From contig CAMPGR010000019.1 in NCBI GenBank assembly GCA_946885605.1, positions 1 through 39,991 on the forward strand: DNA of 39,991 nucleotides, written 5' to 3'. The DNA comes from an uncultured Pseudomonadota bacterium. Lineage in GTDB: Bacteria; Pseudomonadota; Gammaproteobacteria; Burkholderiales; SG8-41. Below, one piece after another: positions 1-8,271 of the stretch. Under the pieces are notes generated by a model. It made no database searches and had not been told where the DNA came from. It saw only the letters and a program-made list of their open reading frames with translations. Both the position numbers and the translations under genes were made by a program. Position 1 is the stretch's first letter, and the number at the start of each line of letters is the position of its first letter.

Positions 1-5
1 GGCCC

Positions 6-245
6 ATGGATGCAATCCCGCTCTGGCTCAAGCTTCTTTACACGGCGTTCACAGCGGTCACGGCGGGCGTGTACGCCGTCAAGTACCCGCTCGTCAACTT
101 TCTCTGGTTCTCGGACATCGCCCTCGTTCTCACGGTGCCCGCGCTGTGGCTCGAAAACGCGCTGCTCGCGAGCATGATGGGTGCTGCAGGCGCTCTTCGC
201 CACGTAAAGCGGCGCGTCAGGCGTTGCTCACCTGCCGCTGGATGA
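6..245 (+). pseudogene. Truncated small membrane protein (N-terminal part only)
   Basis: The first 60 or so residues read as a genuine membrane protein: a hydrophobic segment near residues 8-25, then NFLWFSDIALVLTVPALWLE at about 31-50, a segment I associate with an uncharacterised bacterial membrane family of larger size (from memory, not searched). After LLASMMGAAGAL the sequence turns into basic, low-complexity residues and stops. That tail lies over the 3' end of the convergent GGDEF-EAL gene, with a 29-bp overlap. The likely reading is that the gene lost its C-terminal part when it was joined to the downstream DNA. It may still be expressed as a 79-residue peptide. Upstream context is outside the window, so its promoter cannot be judged. 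Confidence 0.5.
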
Positions 246-3200
246 GCAGGTTCGTCGCCTGCTCCACAGGCAGCGGCGCGCTGAAGTAGTAGCCCTGCAT
301 TTCGTCGCAGCGGTGCCGGCGCAGGAAGTTGAACTGCTGCCGCGTTTCCACGCCCTCGGCGATGACCTTGAGTCCGAGGCTGTGCGCCATCGCGATGACG
401 GCCTGCGTGATGGCGACGTCACCCTTGTCGCCGGGGATATCGAGGATGAAGGAGCGGTCGATCTTGACGCTGTCGATGGGAAAGCGCTTGAGATACGCGA
501 GTGAGGAGTAACCCGTACCGAAGTCGTCGATCGCCACCCGCACGCCCATATCCTTCAACTGCTGGATGAGCTCGACAGCGCGCTCGGGGTTGTGCATCAC
601 CATGCTCTCCGTGATTTCGAGCTCGAGGTGGGCTGCGTGACAGCGGGTCTGCTCGAGCGCCTGCATGACGTCCTTCAGCAGATCGCCATGCACGAACTGG
701 CGGGGCGAAAGATTCACCGCGACGCGGATGGCGGGAATGCCGAGCGCTTGCCATGCGCCCTGTGCCGCGCAGGCGGTCTGCAGCACCCATTCGCCGAGCG
801 GCACGATGAGGCCGGTTTCCTCGGCGATCTGAACAAAGCGTTCGGGCGGGACGAGCCCGAGCTCCGGATGCTGCCAGCGCACGAGCGCTTCCATTCCCGT
901 GATGTGCCCGCGCCGGATGTCCACCTGCGGCTGGTAGTGCAGTACGAGTTCCTGCCGCTCCAGCGCGCGTCTCAGGCCCGACTCCAGCGTGAGCCGCTCG
1001 AGGGAATGCACGTTCATCTGCGCCGAGTAGAACTGGAACGCGTTGCGCCCCTGTTCCTTCGCCCGGTACATCGCGATGTCCGCATTCTTGAGCAGCGTCT
1101 GCACGTCCGCGCCATCGTCGGGATAACTCGCAACGCCCATGCTCGCCGTGACGTGATATTCCTCGCCTGAAAGCCGAAAGCCCGCGCTCAGTGCGGTGAT
1201 GAGTTTCTGGGCAATGCCCGCGAGGTCGTGTGCATCGGTCACCTGCTCGACGAGCACCACGAACTCATCTCCACCGAGCCGTGCCACGGTGTCGGCGGCG
1301 CGCAGGTTGTCAGTAAGGCGCTTCGCCACCTCGCGCAAAAGATGGTCGCCGGCCTCGTGCCCGAGCGTATCGTTGATGATCTTGAAGCGATCGAGGTCGA
1401 TGAAGAACACCCCGAGCCGCCACCTGTAGCGCTCGGCCTGGGTGAGCGCGTGGCGCAGGCGCTGGTTGAACATGATGCGGTTGGGAAGCCCGGTCAGCGC
1501 GTCATGGGTCGCGACGAACTTCACCGCTTCCTCGGCCTGCATGCGGACCATGTACTGCCCGATCTGGCTTCCGATCGACTCGGCGATCTGGATCAACATG
1601 TCGTCGGGCTCCCGCGCATCGCGGTGGAAGAACTCCATTACCCCCAGCACTTCATTGCCGCCGATGAGCGGAAAGCCGAACGCCCCGTGCAGGTCGGCCT
1701 GCGCCGCGAGCGCCCGCCGCTTGAACGCTTCATCCCGGGTGATGTCGGTAATCCAGACGGGTTTGCGCGCGGCATACGTGCGGCGCACGAGCCCTTGTCC
1801 GACCGGCACGGGCTCGACTGCGCGCTCCCGGGTTGCGGCGACGAACGCCCTGATTTCCGGCGTGTCGATGCCCCAGGTCTCGCGGCAGCGCAGCAGCCCC
1901 GCCTCGTTGTCGATCTGCCAGCGCGCGCCGCAATGCCAGCCCATCGTCTCGCAGATGGTCTGGATGATCTTCGGTATCGCTTCGGCCAGCGTCTCGGCTT
2001 CCGCAAGCACCCGAGTCACCGCATGCTCCATTTCGCGCCGCTGCACCGAGAGCTTGCGCTCGGTGATGTCGCGGCTGATGCCGACCGTCCCGACGATATT
2101 GCCGGCGGCGTCCCGCATCGGCACCTTGGTCACCGCTGCCCACCGGATGTCGGCCGTGTCGTCGGGACGCCTCAGCGTGACGGCCTGCTCCTTCTCGATC
2201 ATCGCGACGCCGGTCTGGATGATCCCGGCATCCTGCATCGCGCTTCGTTCCGCCATGTCGGGCGGGAAGATATCGAAGACCGTCTTGCCGGCTACGTCCT
2301 CGCGGCCCAGGTTGCGCTCCGCGAGCCACGCCTTGTTAGCAAGCTGGAAACGGCCGTAGACGTCCTTCACGTAGATGAAATCGGGAACGGTGTCGATGAT
2401 GGCGCGCAGCAGCGCGCGCTCGCGCACCAGCACTTCCTCCGCCTGTTTGCGCTCCGAGATATCCTCGACTATGCGGATGAAGTAGAGCGGATTGCCTGCC
2501 GCGTCCCGAACGAGCGACACCGTGCGGTTCACCCAGATCGAAGATCCGTCCTTGCGCAGGAACTTGCGCTCGGATGCGAACGATTGCAGCTCCTCGTTGC
2601 GCATCGGATCCAGATACTTCGCCCGGTCGGAGAAACGGTAATCGGGATGTACGACCTCGGTGCTCGTCATCCCCAGCAGCTCCTCCTGCGTGTAACCCAG
2701 CATCTCTGCGAGCTTGTGGTTCGCGCTCAGGATGCGGTAGCTGTCGACCGCGGTATGCATGATGCCGACAGGCGCGTTGTCGAAGGTCGCGCGATAGCGC
2801 TGTTCGATCTCCTTGCGCTCGGTGATGTCCTCGATCACCCGGATGAAGTACATCGGGGTGCCGCCGGCATCGCGCGCGAGCGAGACGGTGCGGCTCGTCC
2901 ACATGACGCTGCCGTCTTTCCGCACGTAGCGTTTCTCTTCGATGAAGTTCCTGAGCTTGCCTTCCCACATGAGGTGGCGCGATTGCCGGCCTTTTTCGCG
3001 GTCATCAGGATGCGTGAATTCGGCCGCAGGACGACCGACGAGCTCGGACTCGGTATAGCCGAGCATCTCGCAGAACTTCTGGTTCACCTGCAGGTAGTTT
3101 CCGTCCAATGAGGTATGGACGATGCCGACCGCGGCCTGGTCGAAGGTTTCGCGATAGCGACGCTCGAGCTCCTTTCTTTCCGTGATGTCCACGATCGTGC

Positions 3201-4674
3201 CGATGAGCCCGGCCACCGCGCCATCGGCGCGGCTGAACGTGGCCTTGTAGTAAATGGCGTCGTGCCGCTTGCCGTCCGGCGTGGTGATCGAGGTCTCGTA
3301 CGTCTGGGAGCCGGGACTGCGCCAGAGGACCCGGTCCATTGCTTCGAGGCGCCGGGCAACCTCCGGGTCGTCGGGGTAGAGCTCGAATACCGTCTTGCCA
3401 ATGAAGCTCTCGCGGGAGATGCCGAAATAGCGCTCCCATGCCTTATTGACGCCGATGTAGCGACCGTCGGTGTCCTTGAAGAAAACGGGATTCGGCAGGA
3501 CTTCGATCAGCTGCTGGGTCATGCGCTGCGCTTCAGCGAGCCTCGCTTCGCTTTCGCGCAGGTCCTCGGTGATGCGGTTCGCAAGCGCGAGCGCCCGGCT
3601 CCCGGACGTTGCGAGCGAGCGCGTCAGCCCGAAGAGCAGCACGCTGATAATGCAGCCGCCCGCGAGGGCCGCCCACGGCAGCCAGCGGGTCGAAGGATCG
3701 ACGAAGGGCGCGCGCGCGTGGAACGACAGGTTCCAGCGGCGTCCCCCGACCTCGATGGCGCCTCTACCCGCAAGCTCTGTGTAGGCTTGCGAAGGATGGT
3801 TCTTCGCCGCCGCGCCGCTGAGCAGGCGTTCGCTGTCGAACATGAGATTCGCAGGTGAAGGTGGCTGCGGCCCCTCGAGGCTGTCCACGAATCCCGCGTC
3901 ATGGATCTGCACGCGGATCATCTGGAGGGACTGCTCGCCGAACACGCCGCGCATGAGATCGAGCACGACGAACGAGGCGCTCACGACCCCGGTGAAAGCC
4001 TTGCGGCGCTCTTCGACGGTATCGACCGGCATTCCCGGCCGATAGATCGGCAGGCGCATGGCGAAGCCCGGGTGCTTTTTCGGGTCGTGCGCCAGCGCGA
4101 TGGTGCCCGACGCAGTGAGCTTGCCCGAGTCCCGGGTGCGCTCGAGCGCGGCGAGCCGCACTGGATCTCCGCCGAGATCGAGGCCCAGCGCGGTCTCGTT
4201 GCCGGCCATGGGCTCGACGTACTTCACGACCACATGCTCCGCACGCGCTCCTGCCGGCTTTATGGCGAAGTCGGGGTAGCCCCGGGAATCGACGCTGCGA
4301 TCGGCGCGCACCGCTTCTTCGAACGCGTGCCGCTCGGCAGCGGTTATGCGCTTGCCGTAGTGGATGACTTGTACGCCGGGATAGCGGCGGTTGAGATCGA
4401 GGCTTGCGATATAGCTTCGAAATTCCGCGCGGCTCACGGAATCGGCGGCGATGTACATCCCCCGTATGCCGAGGAGGATGTCGCCGTATGCGCGGATCCG
4501 CGATTCGATCGCGTCCGGCCAGTCGCTGACCATGCCTTCGAATTTGAGGCGTGCCTCGTGCTGAACCTGCTTTTCGACCAGCCACGCGGCAGCGATGGAA
4601 AGGAGGAGCCCGATGGACAGGACCGCATACGCTGTTGAGGCGCGACTAAGTATTCCAGTCGGCTTCAGCCGCAT
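217..4674 (-). CDS. CHASE-PAS-GAF-GGDEF-EAL cyclic-di-GMP signalling protein
   Basis: This is a membrane-anchored sensor that should make and/or degrade cyclic-di-GMP. Residue numbers here count from an ATG at 4755. A membrane segment lies at about 41-60, a periplasmic CHASE-like domain at about 75-300, and a second membrane segment at about 359-377. Four PAS/PAC units follow at about 412-528, 533-648, 653-770 and 782-900, then a GAF domain at about 910-1070. The GGDEF domain has GGDEF at 1161-1165 and the RxxD inhibitory site at 1152-1155. The EAL domain has EAL at 1289-1291 and keeps NLS, DDFGTGYSS, KIDRSF, EGVE and QGYYF, so both catalytic halves look intact. The ATG at 4674 (MRLKPTG) is preferred because a TGATATGCT extended -10 at 4759-4751 overlaps the ATG at 4755. 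The gene is transcribed alone and diverges from the ABC importer. Confidence 0.93.
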   Translation of the reverse strand: MRLKPTGILSRASTAYAVLSIGLLLSIAAAWLVEKQVQHEARLKFEGMVSDWPDAIESRIRAYGDILLGIRGMYIAADSVSRAEFRSYIASLDLNRRYPGVQVIHYGKRITAAERHAFEEAVRADRSVDSRGYPDFAIKPAGARAEHVVVKYVEPMAGNETALGLDLGGDPVRLAALERTRDSGKLTASGTIALAHDPKKHPGFAMRLPIYRPGMPVDTVEERRKAFTGVVSASFVVLDLMRGVFGEQSLQMIRVQIHDAGFVDSLEGPQPPSPANLMFDSERLLSGAAAKNHPSQAYTELAGRGAIEVGGRRWNLSFHARAPFVDPSTRWLPWAALAGGCIISVLLFGLTRSLATSGSRALALANRITEDLRESEARLAEAQRMTQQLIEVLPNPVFFKDTDGRYIGVNKAWERYFGISRESFIGKTVFELYPDDPEVARRLEAMDRVLWRSPGSQTYETSITTPDGKRHDAIYYKATFSRADGAVAGLIGTIVDITERKELERRYRETFDQAAVGIVHTSLDGNYLQVNQKFCEMLGYTESELVGRPAAEFTHPDDREKGRQSRHLMWEGKLRNFIEEKRYVRKDGSVMWTSRTVSLARDAGGTPMYFIRVIEDITERKEIEQRYRATFDNAPVGIMHTAVDSYRILSANHKLAEMLGYTQEELLGMTSTEVVHPDYRFSDRAKYLDPMRNEELQSFASERKFLRKDGSSIWVNRTVSLVRDAAGNPLYFIRIVEDISERKQAEEVLVRERALLRAIIDTVPDFIYVKDVYGRFQLANKAWLAERNLGREDVAGKTVFDIFPPDMAERSAMQDAGIIQTGVAMIEKEQAVTLRRPDDTADIRWAAVTKVPMRDAAGNIVGTVGISRDITERKLSVQRREMEHAVTRVLAEAETLAEAIPKIIQTICETMGWHCGARWQIDNEAGLLRCRETWGIDTPEIRAFVAATRERAVEPVPVGQGLVRRTYAARKPVWITDITRDEAFKRRALAAQADLHGAFGFPLIGGNEVLGVMEFFHRDAREPDDMLIQIAESIGSQIGQYMVRMQAEEAVKFVATHDALTGLPNRIMFNQRLRHALTQAERYRWRLGVFFIDLDRFKIINDTLGHEAGDHLLREVAKRLTDNLRAADTVARLGGDEFVVLVEQVTDAHDLAGIAQKLITALSAGFRLSGEEYHVTASMGVASYPDDGADVQTLLKNADIAMYRAKEQGRNAFQFYSAQMNVHSLERLTLESGLRRALERQELVLHYQPQVDIRRGHITGMEALVRWQHPELGLVPPERFVQIAEETGLIVPLGEWVLQTACAAQGAWQALGIPAIRVAVNLSPRQFVHGDLLKDVMQALEQTRCHAAHLELEITESMVMHNPERAVELIQQLKDMGVRVAIDDFGTGYSSLAYLKRFPIDSVKIDRSFILDIPGDKGDVAITQAVIAMAHSLGLKVIAEGVETRQQFNFLRRHRCDEMQGYYFSAPLPVEQATNLLIQRQVSNA

Positions 4675-4777
4675 ACCCCGAGCGCGCGCAACAGCGTCAT
4701 ACGCAAGACTCCCGTCCCGGCACGGAACGCTCCCCCTTCGAAACGCTTGCAGCATATCATGGCGTTCGGAAAATTGT

Positions 4778-4834
4778 CGTCAAGCGGGTGCCCATGCGCG
4801 CATAATTGACACGCACTGGACCCCCTGCTAGCTT
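4778..4834. promoter_or_regulatory. Divergent promoter region between c-di-GMP gene and ABC importer
   Basis: On the plus strand there is TTGACA at 4806-4811, a 17-bp spacer, and TAGCTT at 4829-4834 preceded by TGC, which gives an extended -10. This is the best sigma70-type match in the window and would start the importer transcript near 4841. On the minus strand TTGACG at 4783-4778 lies upstream of the TGATATGCT element at 4759-4751. The spacing there (21 bp) is not ideal, so the minus promoter is less certain. Confidence 0.65.
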
Positions 4835-4906
4835 GTCGCGCCATCCCGAAACGGCACCACCGGCTTCGGCACCCCGTTCTTCATGACACACACCAAGGAG
4901 GGCACC

Positions 4907-5896
4907 ATGGTTGGACTGACAAGGTTGATGCTGTCTGCGCCCGTACTCGCGTTGCTCGCCGGAACCCTGCTCGCGGGCGATGCCTGGTCGCAGACCCGCA
5001 CCAAGATCCGCTACGCTTTGGGCGACGTTGTCTCCATCGACGAATTGCCGCTGCTCGTCGCGGTGGAGCGCGCGAAGAAACGCGGCGTCGAGGTTGAGAT
5101 CACTTCCTTCAAGAGCGAGGAGGTGGCGACCCAGGCGGTCATCAACGGCCAGGCGGACATCGGGCAGGGCACCCCCTATGCGGCGGTGCAGAAGGTAAAG
5201 GTGCCGATCCGCTTCTTCTACCAGCTGAGCGCTCTGCAGTTCTTTCCGATCGTGGCCAACGAGCACTACAAGAGCTGGAAGGATCTCGACGGACAGGAGA
5301 TCGTGGTGCACGCCCGCGGCTCGGGAACGGAAGCGATCATGCGGTTGATGGCGAAGGAGCACAAGATCAATTACAAGAACGTGAGCTTCGTTCCCGGCTC
5401 CAATGTGCGTGCGCTCGGGCTGCTCAAGGGCACGATCAAGGCGACGATACTCGATGCCTCCAACAAGAATTACGTGATGAAAGAGGCGCCAGGCAAGTTC
5501 ACCATCCTGCCGATGGGCGATGTCAAGGCGAGCGACGAAGCGCTCTTCGCGACGAAAGCGTTCCTCGACAAGAACCAGGGTGCCGTCGCGATTCTGCTGG
5601 AGGAATTGATCCGCGTGAACCGCGAGATCAACAAGAACCCGAAGGCGATGGTGGCGGAGCGCAAAAAACTGGGGCTGCTCAAGGACCTGCCGGGCAAGCT
5701 CGAGGCGGAAATCGAGCCTTACTTCGACGAGGCGGTTAAGAACGGCATCTTCCCGAACGACGGTGGAGGCGAGCGCGCGGCGAAGAACGACCTGGAGTTC
5801 TTCCACCTTTCCGGCGCGCTGAAGGGCGAGAGCCTCAACGTGGCGGACTTCTGGGATTTGGCGCCGCTCAAGGCAGCGCTCGGCAAGGTCAAGTAG
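4907..5896 (+). CDS. ABC transporter periplasmic substrate-binding protein (SsuA/TauA/NMT1-like)
   Basis: Periplasmic binding protein of an importer in the nitrate/sulfonate/taurine superfamily. The chosen ATG at 4907 follows AAGGAG at 4895-4900 with a 6-base gap and opens directly into a signal peptide (MVGLTRLMLSAPVLALLAG, cleavage near AWSQ). An ATG at 4883 would put hydrophilic residues ahead of the signal and has no ribosome site. The mature protein begins KIRYALGDV and contains NGQADIGQGTPYAA, the strip that in this fold lines the ligand cleft, and KDLDGQEIVVHARGSGTEA. No lipobox is seen, so it is probably soluble. It is the first gene of a four-gene operon and its stop abuts the next start. 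The ligand cannot be assigned from sequence; organosulfur compounds or aromatic acids are both possible. Confidence 0.88.
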   Translation: MVGLTRLMLSAPVLALLAGTLLAGDAWSQTRTKIRYALGDVVSIDELPLLVAVERAKKRGVEVEITSFKSEEVATQAVINGQADIGQGTPYAAVQKVKVPIRFFYQLSALQFFPIVANEHYKSWKDLDGQEIVVHARGSGTEAIMRLMAKEHKINYKNVSFVPGSNVRALGLLKGTIKATILDASNKNYVMKEAPGKFTILPMGDVKASDEALFATKAFLDKNQGAVAILLEELIRVNREINKNPKAMVAERKKLGLLKDLPGKLEAEIEPYFDEAVKNGIFPNDGGGERAAKNDLEFFHLSGALKGESLNVADFWDLAPLKAALGKVK

Positions 5897-6742
5897 TTGG
5901 CGCGTACCGAGGCTACCCGGCGCAGGCTTTCGCCGCGCCGCCCGGTTGCGGCCGTCGGCGGCGAGGGTGTGCACACGAGACTGCGCGCCCTCGCGTCGCG
6001 CCCGCTCTTCTGGCAGGTCCTATCCTTCGCGCTCTTCTTCGGACTCTGGGAGCTTGCCGGGCGCTGGCCGATGAGTGCCGCCTTCCCGCCTTTCACCCAT
6101 ACCGCTGTCGCCCTCGGCGAGATGGTCGCGGACGGGAGCTTGGCTAAAGCCTATGCCTCGACCCTGCAGCCGCTCGCGATCGGCATCGTCCTGTGCGGCG
6201 TCGCGGGCGTTGGCTTCGGCGTGGGAATGGGGCTATCGCGCACGGTGGAGTGGTTCTCGCTTCCGCTCTTCATCATCCTGCAGGCGGCGCCTATGGCAGC
6301 GATCATTCCGCTCATCACGTATCTCTACGGCATCGGCTTCACATCCAAGGTGCTTGCCGTGGTTTTCCTCGCCGCCCCGGTGATCGTCATGAACTCCTAC
6401 AAGGGCATCCGCAACACCAATCCGTCCCTCATTCAGATGTGCCGGGCTTTTCTCGGAACGCAGCGACAGACAGTGATGAAGATCGTCCTTCCGCATGCGG
6501 CTGCGCTCATTTTCACCGGGTTGAGGCTCGGGCTCGCAATGGGATTCATAGGCATCGTGATAGCCGAGCTGCTCATCACGCCAACAGGGGTGGGCGACCT
6601 CATCACCTATCACAGCTCGGTGGCGGATTACGCAAAGATGTTCGCCGCGATCGGCTCGATCATCGCGGTGGCGGCGCTTGCCATTTTCGGGCTCGAGCGG
6701 CTCGAACGCAGGCTGTTTCCGCCTGAGATACGGGGATCGTAG
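5897..6742 (+). CDS. ABC transporter permease, BPD/SsuC-TauC type (permease 1)
   Basis: Inner-membrane permease of the importer. About six hydrophobic segments are visible, starting with FWQVLSFALFFGLWELAG. The cytoplasmic coupling loop that docks on the ATPase is present (CRAFLGTQRQTVMKIVLPHA, the EAA-like loop). The frame opens at a TTG at 5897 directly after the binding-protein stop, which would suit translational coupling. A GTG at 5969 (VHTRLRALASRP) is an alternative that removes an unusual Arg-rich leader of 24 residues. The stop overlaps the ATPase start. It is only distantly similar to the second permease in the same operon, so the channel is probably a heterodimer. Confidence 0.88.
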   Translation: MARTEATRRRLSPRRPVAAVGGEGVHTRLRALASRPLFWQVLSFALFFGLWELAGRWPMSAAFPPFTHTAVALGEMVADGSLAKAYASTLQPLAIGIVLCGVAGVGFGVGMGLSRTVEWFSLPLFIILQAAPMAAIIPLITYLYGIGFTSKVLAVVFLAAPVIVMNSYKGIRNTNPSLIQMCRAFLGTQRQTVMKIVLPHAAALIFTGLRLGLAMGFIGIVIAELLITPTGVGDLITYHSSVADYAKMFAAIGSIIAVAALAIFGLERLERRLFPPEIRGS

Positions 6743-7509
6743 TGATGCGGGGGGAAGCGATAGTCGAAGTAAAGGGATTGGGCAAGACGTATGACAGCGG
6801 GGTGGAAGCGCTGAGGGACGTATCGATCGAATTTCCCCCCGGCAGGTTGAGCACCTTGCTGGGCCCGAGCGGCTGCGGCAAGACGACGTTGCTCAAGATC
6901 ATCGCAGGCCTGATCCCGTCCAACTCCGGTGAAGTATGGGTCAAAGGGAAGCGCGTGCAAGGTCCGGGGCCGGAACGCGCGTTCGTTTTCCAGGACTTTG
7001 CGCTGCTTCCCTGGGCCACCGTGCTCAGAAACGTCGCGTTCGGTCTCGAACTGCGCGGTGTCCCGCCGGCCGAGCGCCACGAGATCGCCCGCAAGCAGAT
7101 CGCCGAAGTGGGCCTCGCCGGCTTCGAAGGAAGCTACCCCAACCAGTTGTCGGGCGGGATGCGACAGCGGGTGGGGCTTGCGCGTGCACTGGCGGTGGAC
7201 GCCGACATCATACTCATGGACGAGCCGTTCTCGTCCGTCGACGAGCAGACGCGGCGCAAATTCCAGGAGGATCTCCTGGGGCTGCTGCAGCATCACCAGA
7301 AGACGGTGATCTTCGTGACCCACAGCATCGAGGAGGCGGCGTACCTGTCCGACCAGATCGTATTGCTTTCGCCGCGCCCGGGCCGGTTATCGCGCATCAT
7401 GCGTCCCGAGATCGAGCGCAGCGGCGGCCCCGACGCGATCCGGCGCAACCAGCGCTACCTCGATACCGTGGACGAAATCTGGCAGATGCTGAAGCAGTAT
7501 GTCGCGTAG
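6742..7509 (+). CDS. ABC transporter ATPase (SsuB/TauB-like)
   Basis: Energises import by ATP hydrolysis at the cytoplasmic face. Walker A GPSGCGKT is at residues 41-48, the Q-loop Gln at 84, signature LSGGM at 136-140, Walker B IILMDE at 156-161 and the H-loop His at 194 (VTHSIEEA). All catalytic positions are intact and the length of 255 fits the family. The start is either the GTG at 6742, overlapping the upstream stop by one base, or the ATG three bases on. The 'FVFQDFALLPWATVLRNVAFGLE' style region around the Q-loop is typical of nitrate/sulfonate/taurine ATPases. It is the third gene of the operon and serves both permeases. Confidence 0.92.
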   Translation: MMRGEAIVEVKGLGKTYDSGVEALRDVSIEFPPGRLSTLLGPSGCGKTTLLKIIAGLIPSNSGEVWVKGKRVQGPGPERAFVFQDFALLPWATVLRNVAFGLELRGVPPAERHEIARKQIAEVGLAGFEGSYPNQLSGGMRQRVGLARALAVDADIILMDEPFSSVDEQTRRKFQEDLLGLLQHHQKTVIFVTHSIEEAAYLSDQIVLLSPRPGRLSRIMRPEIERSGGPDAIRRNQRYLDTVDEIWQMLKQYVA

Positions 7510-7518
7510 AGCGCAAAC

Positions 7519-8271
7519 ATGACCCTTTTCGGCAGAAGAATACCGATGGTCTATGCGCTGGTGGTGTGGCTCGTCATCTGGGAGCTTGCCGGCCGCGCCG
7601 GGCTTTCGACGGTAGTCCCCCCGTTCTCCCGCGTGATCACGACCGGCATGTCGGTGGTCTGGAGCGAGAAGTTCGCGACGGCCGCCATGATTTCACTGCG
7701 CTCGTTCGCAATCGGGATGGCATGCGCGCTTGCGGTCGGGATCCCGCTCGGTTTCCTGATGGCTCGCGTGCGGCTCATGGGGCGCATCCTGGGGATGTGG
7801 GTGAATATCTTCGTAAGCGCACCGATATCCGCGCTCGTGCCGATACTTATGGCGGTGATCGGGATAGGGGAGACGACCGTCGTCGTCACGGTATTCCTCT
7901 TCGCGGTATTCGTCATCACGCTCGACACGCAGGTCGGCGTGCAGCACGCCGACCGCTCGCTGGTCGAAATGGCGCGCTCTTTCGGTGCCAGGCGTCACCA
8001 GCTCTACACCAAGGTGCTGGTATTGAGCGCGCTTCCGGAAATCCTCGCCGGCGTGCGCCTGGGCGCCATCCGCGGTGTGAAAGGCGTGGTGATCGGTCAG
8101 CTGCTCGTCGCCATCATCGGCGTGGGCGAGCTTTTCGAGCTTTACTCCCAGCACTTCCTGATGGAGGAGTTCTGGGCGCTGGTGCTCGTCGTGTTCCTCT
8201 TTGCTTTCGCCGTCTCCGAAACGATCGCGGCGCTCGAGCGCCGCGTGGAGTACTACGCCGGCAGCAGATAG
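7519..8271 (+). CDS. ABC transporter permease, BPD/SsuC-TauC type (permease 2)
   Basis: Second inner-membrane permease of the importer, 9 bases after the ATPase. Six hydrophobic stretches are visible from residue 10 on. The coupling loop reads EMARSFGARRHQLYTKVLVLSALPE, a good match to the EAA-loop pattern, followed by the final membrane segments. Sulfonate and taurine systems usually encode a single homodimeric permease, so having two paralogues with one ATPase suggests an asymmetric channel. The last 19 bases overlap the 3' end of the convergent AttH-like gene. The start ATG at 7519 has only a weak ribosome site, which fits translation coupled to the upstream gene. Confidence 0.9.
   Translation: MTLFGRRIPMVYALVVWLVIWELAGRAGLSTVVPPFSRVITTGMSVVWSEKFATAAMISLRSFAIGMACALAVGIPLGFLMARVRLMGRILGMWVNIFVSAPISALVPILMAVIGIGETTVVVTVFLFAVFVITLDTQVGVQHADRSLVEMARSFGARRHQLYTKVLVLSALPEILAGVRLGAIRGVKGVVIGQLLVAIIGVGELFELYSQHFLMEEFWALVLVVFLFAFAVSETIAALERRVEYYAGSR

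Noticed and set aside
1228..3111. Long open frame antisense to the c-di-GMP gene
   Set aside because: GC-rich codon bias opens shadow frames. Its translation is rich in Arg, His and Asp with no domain, and it lies wholly over a gene with clear domains.
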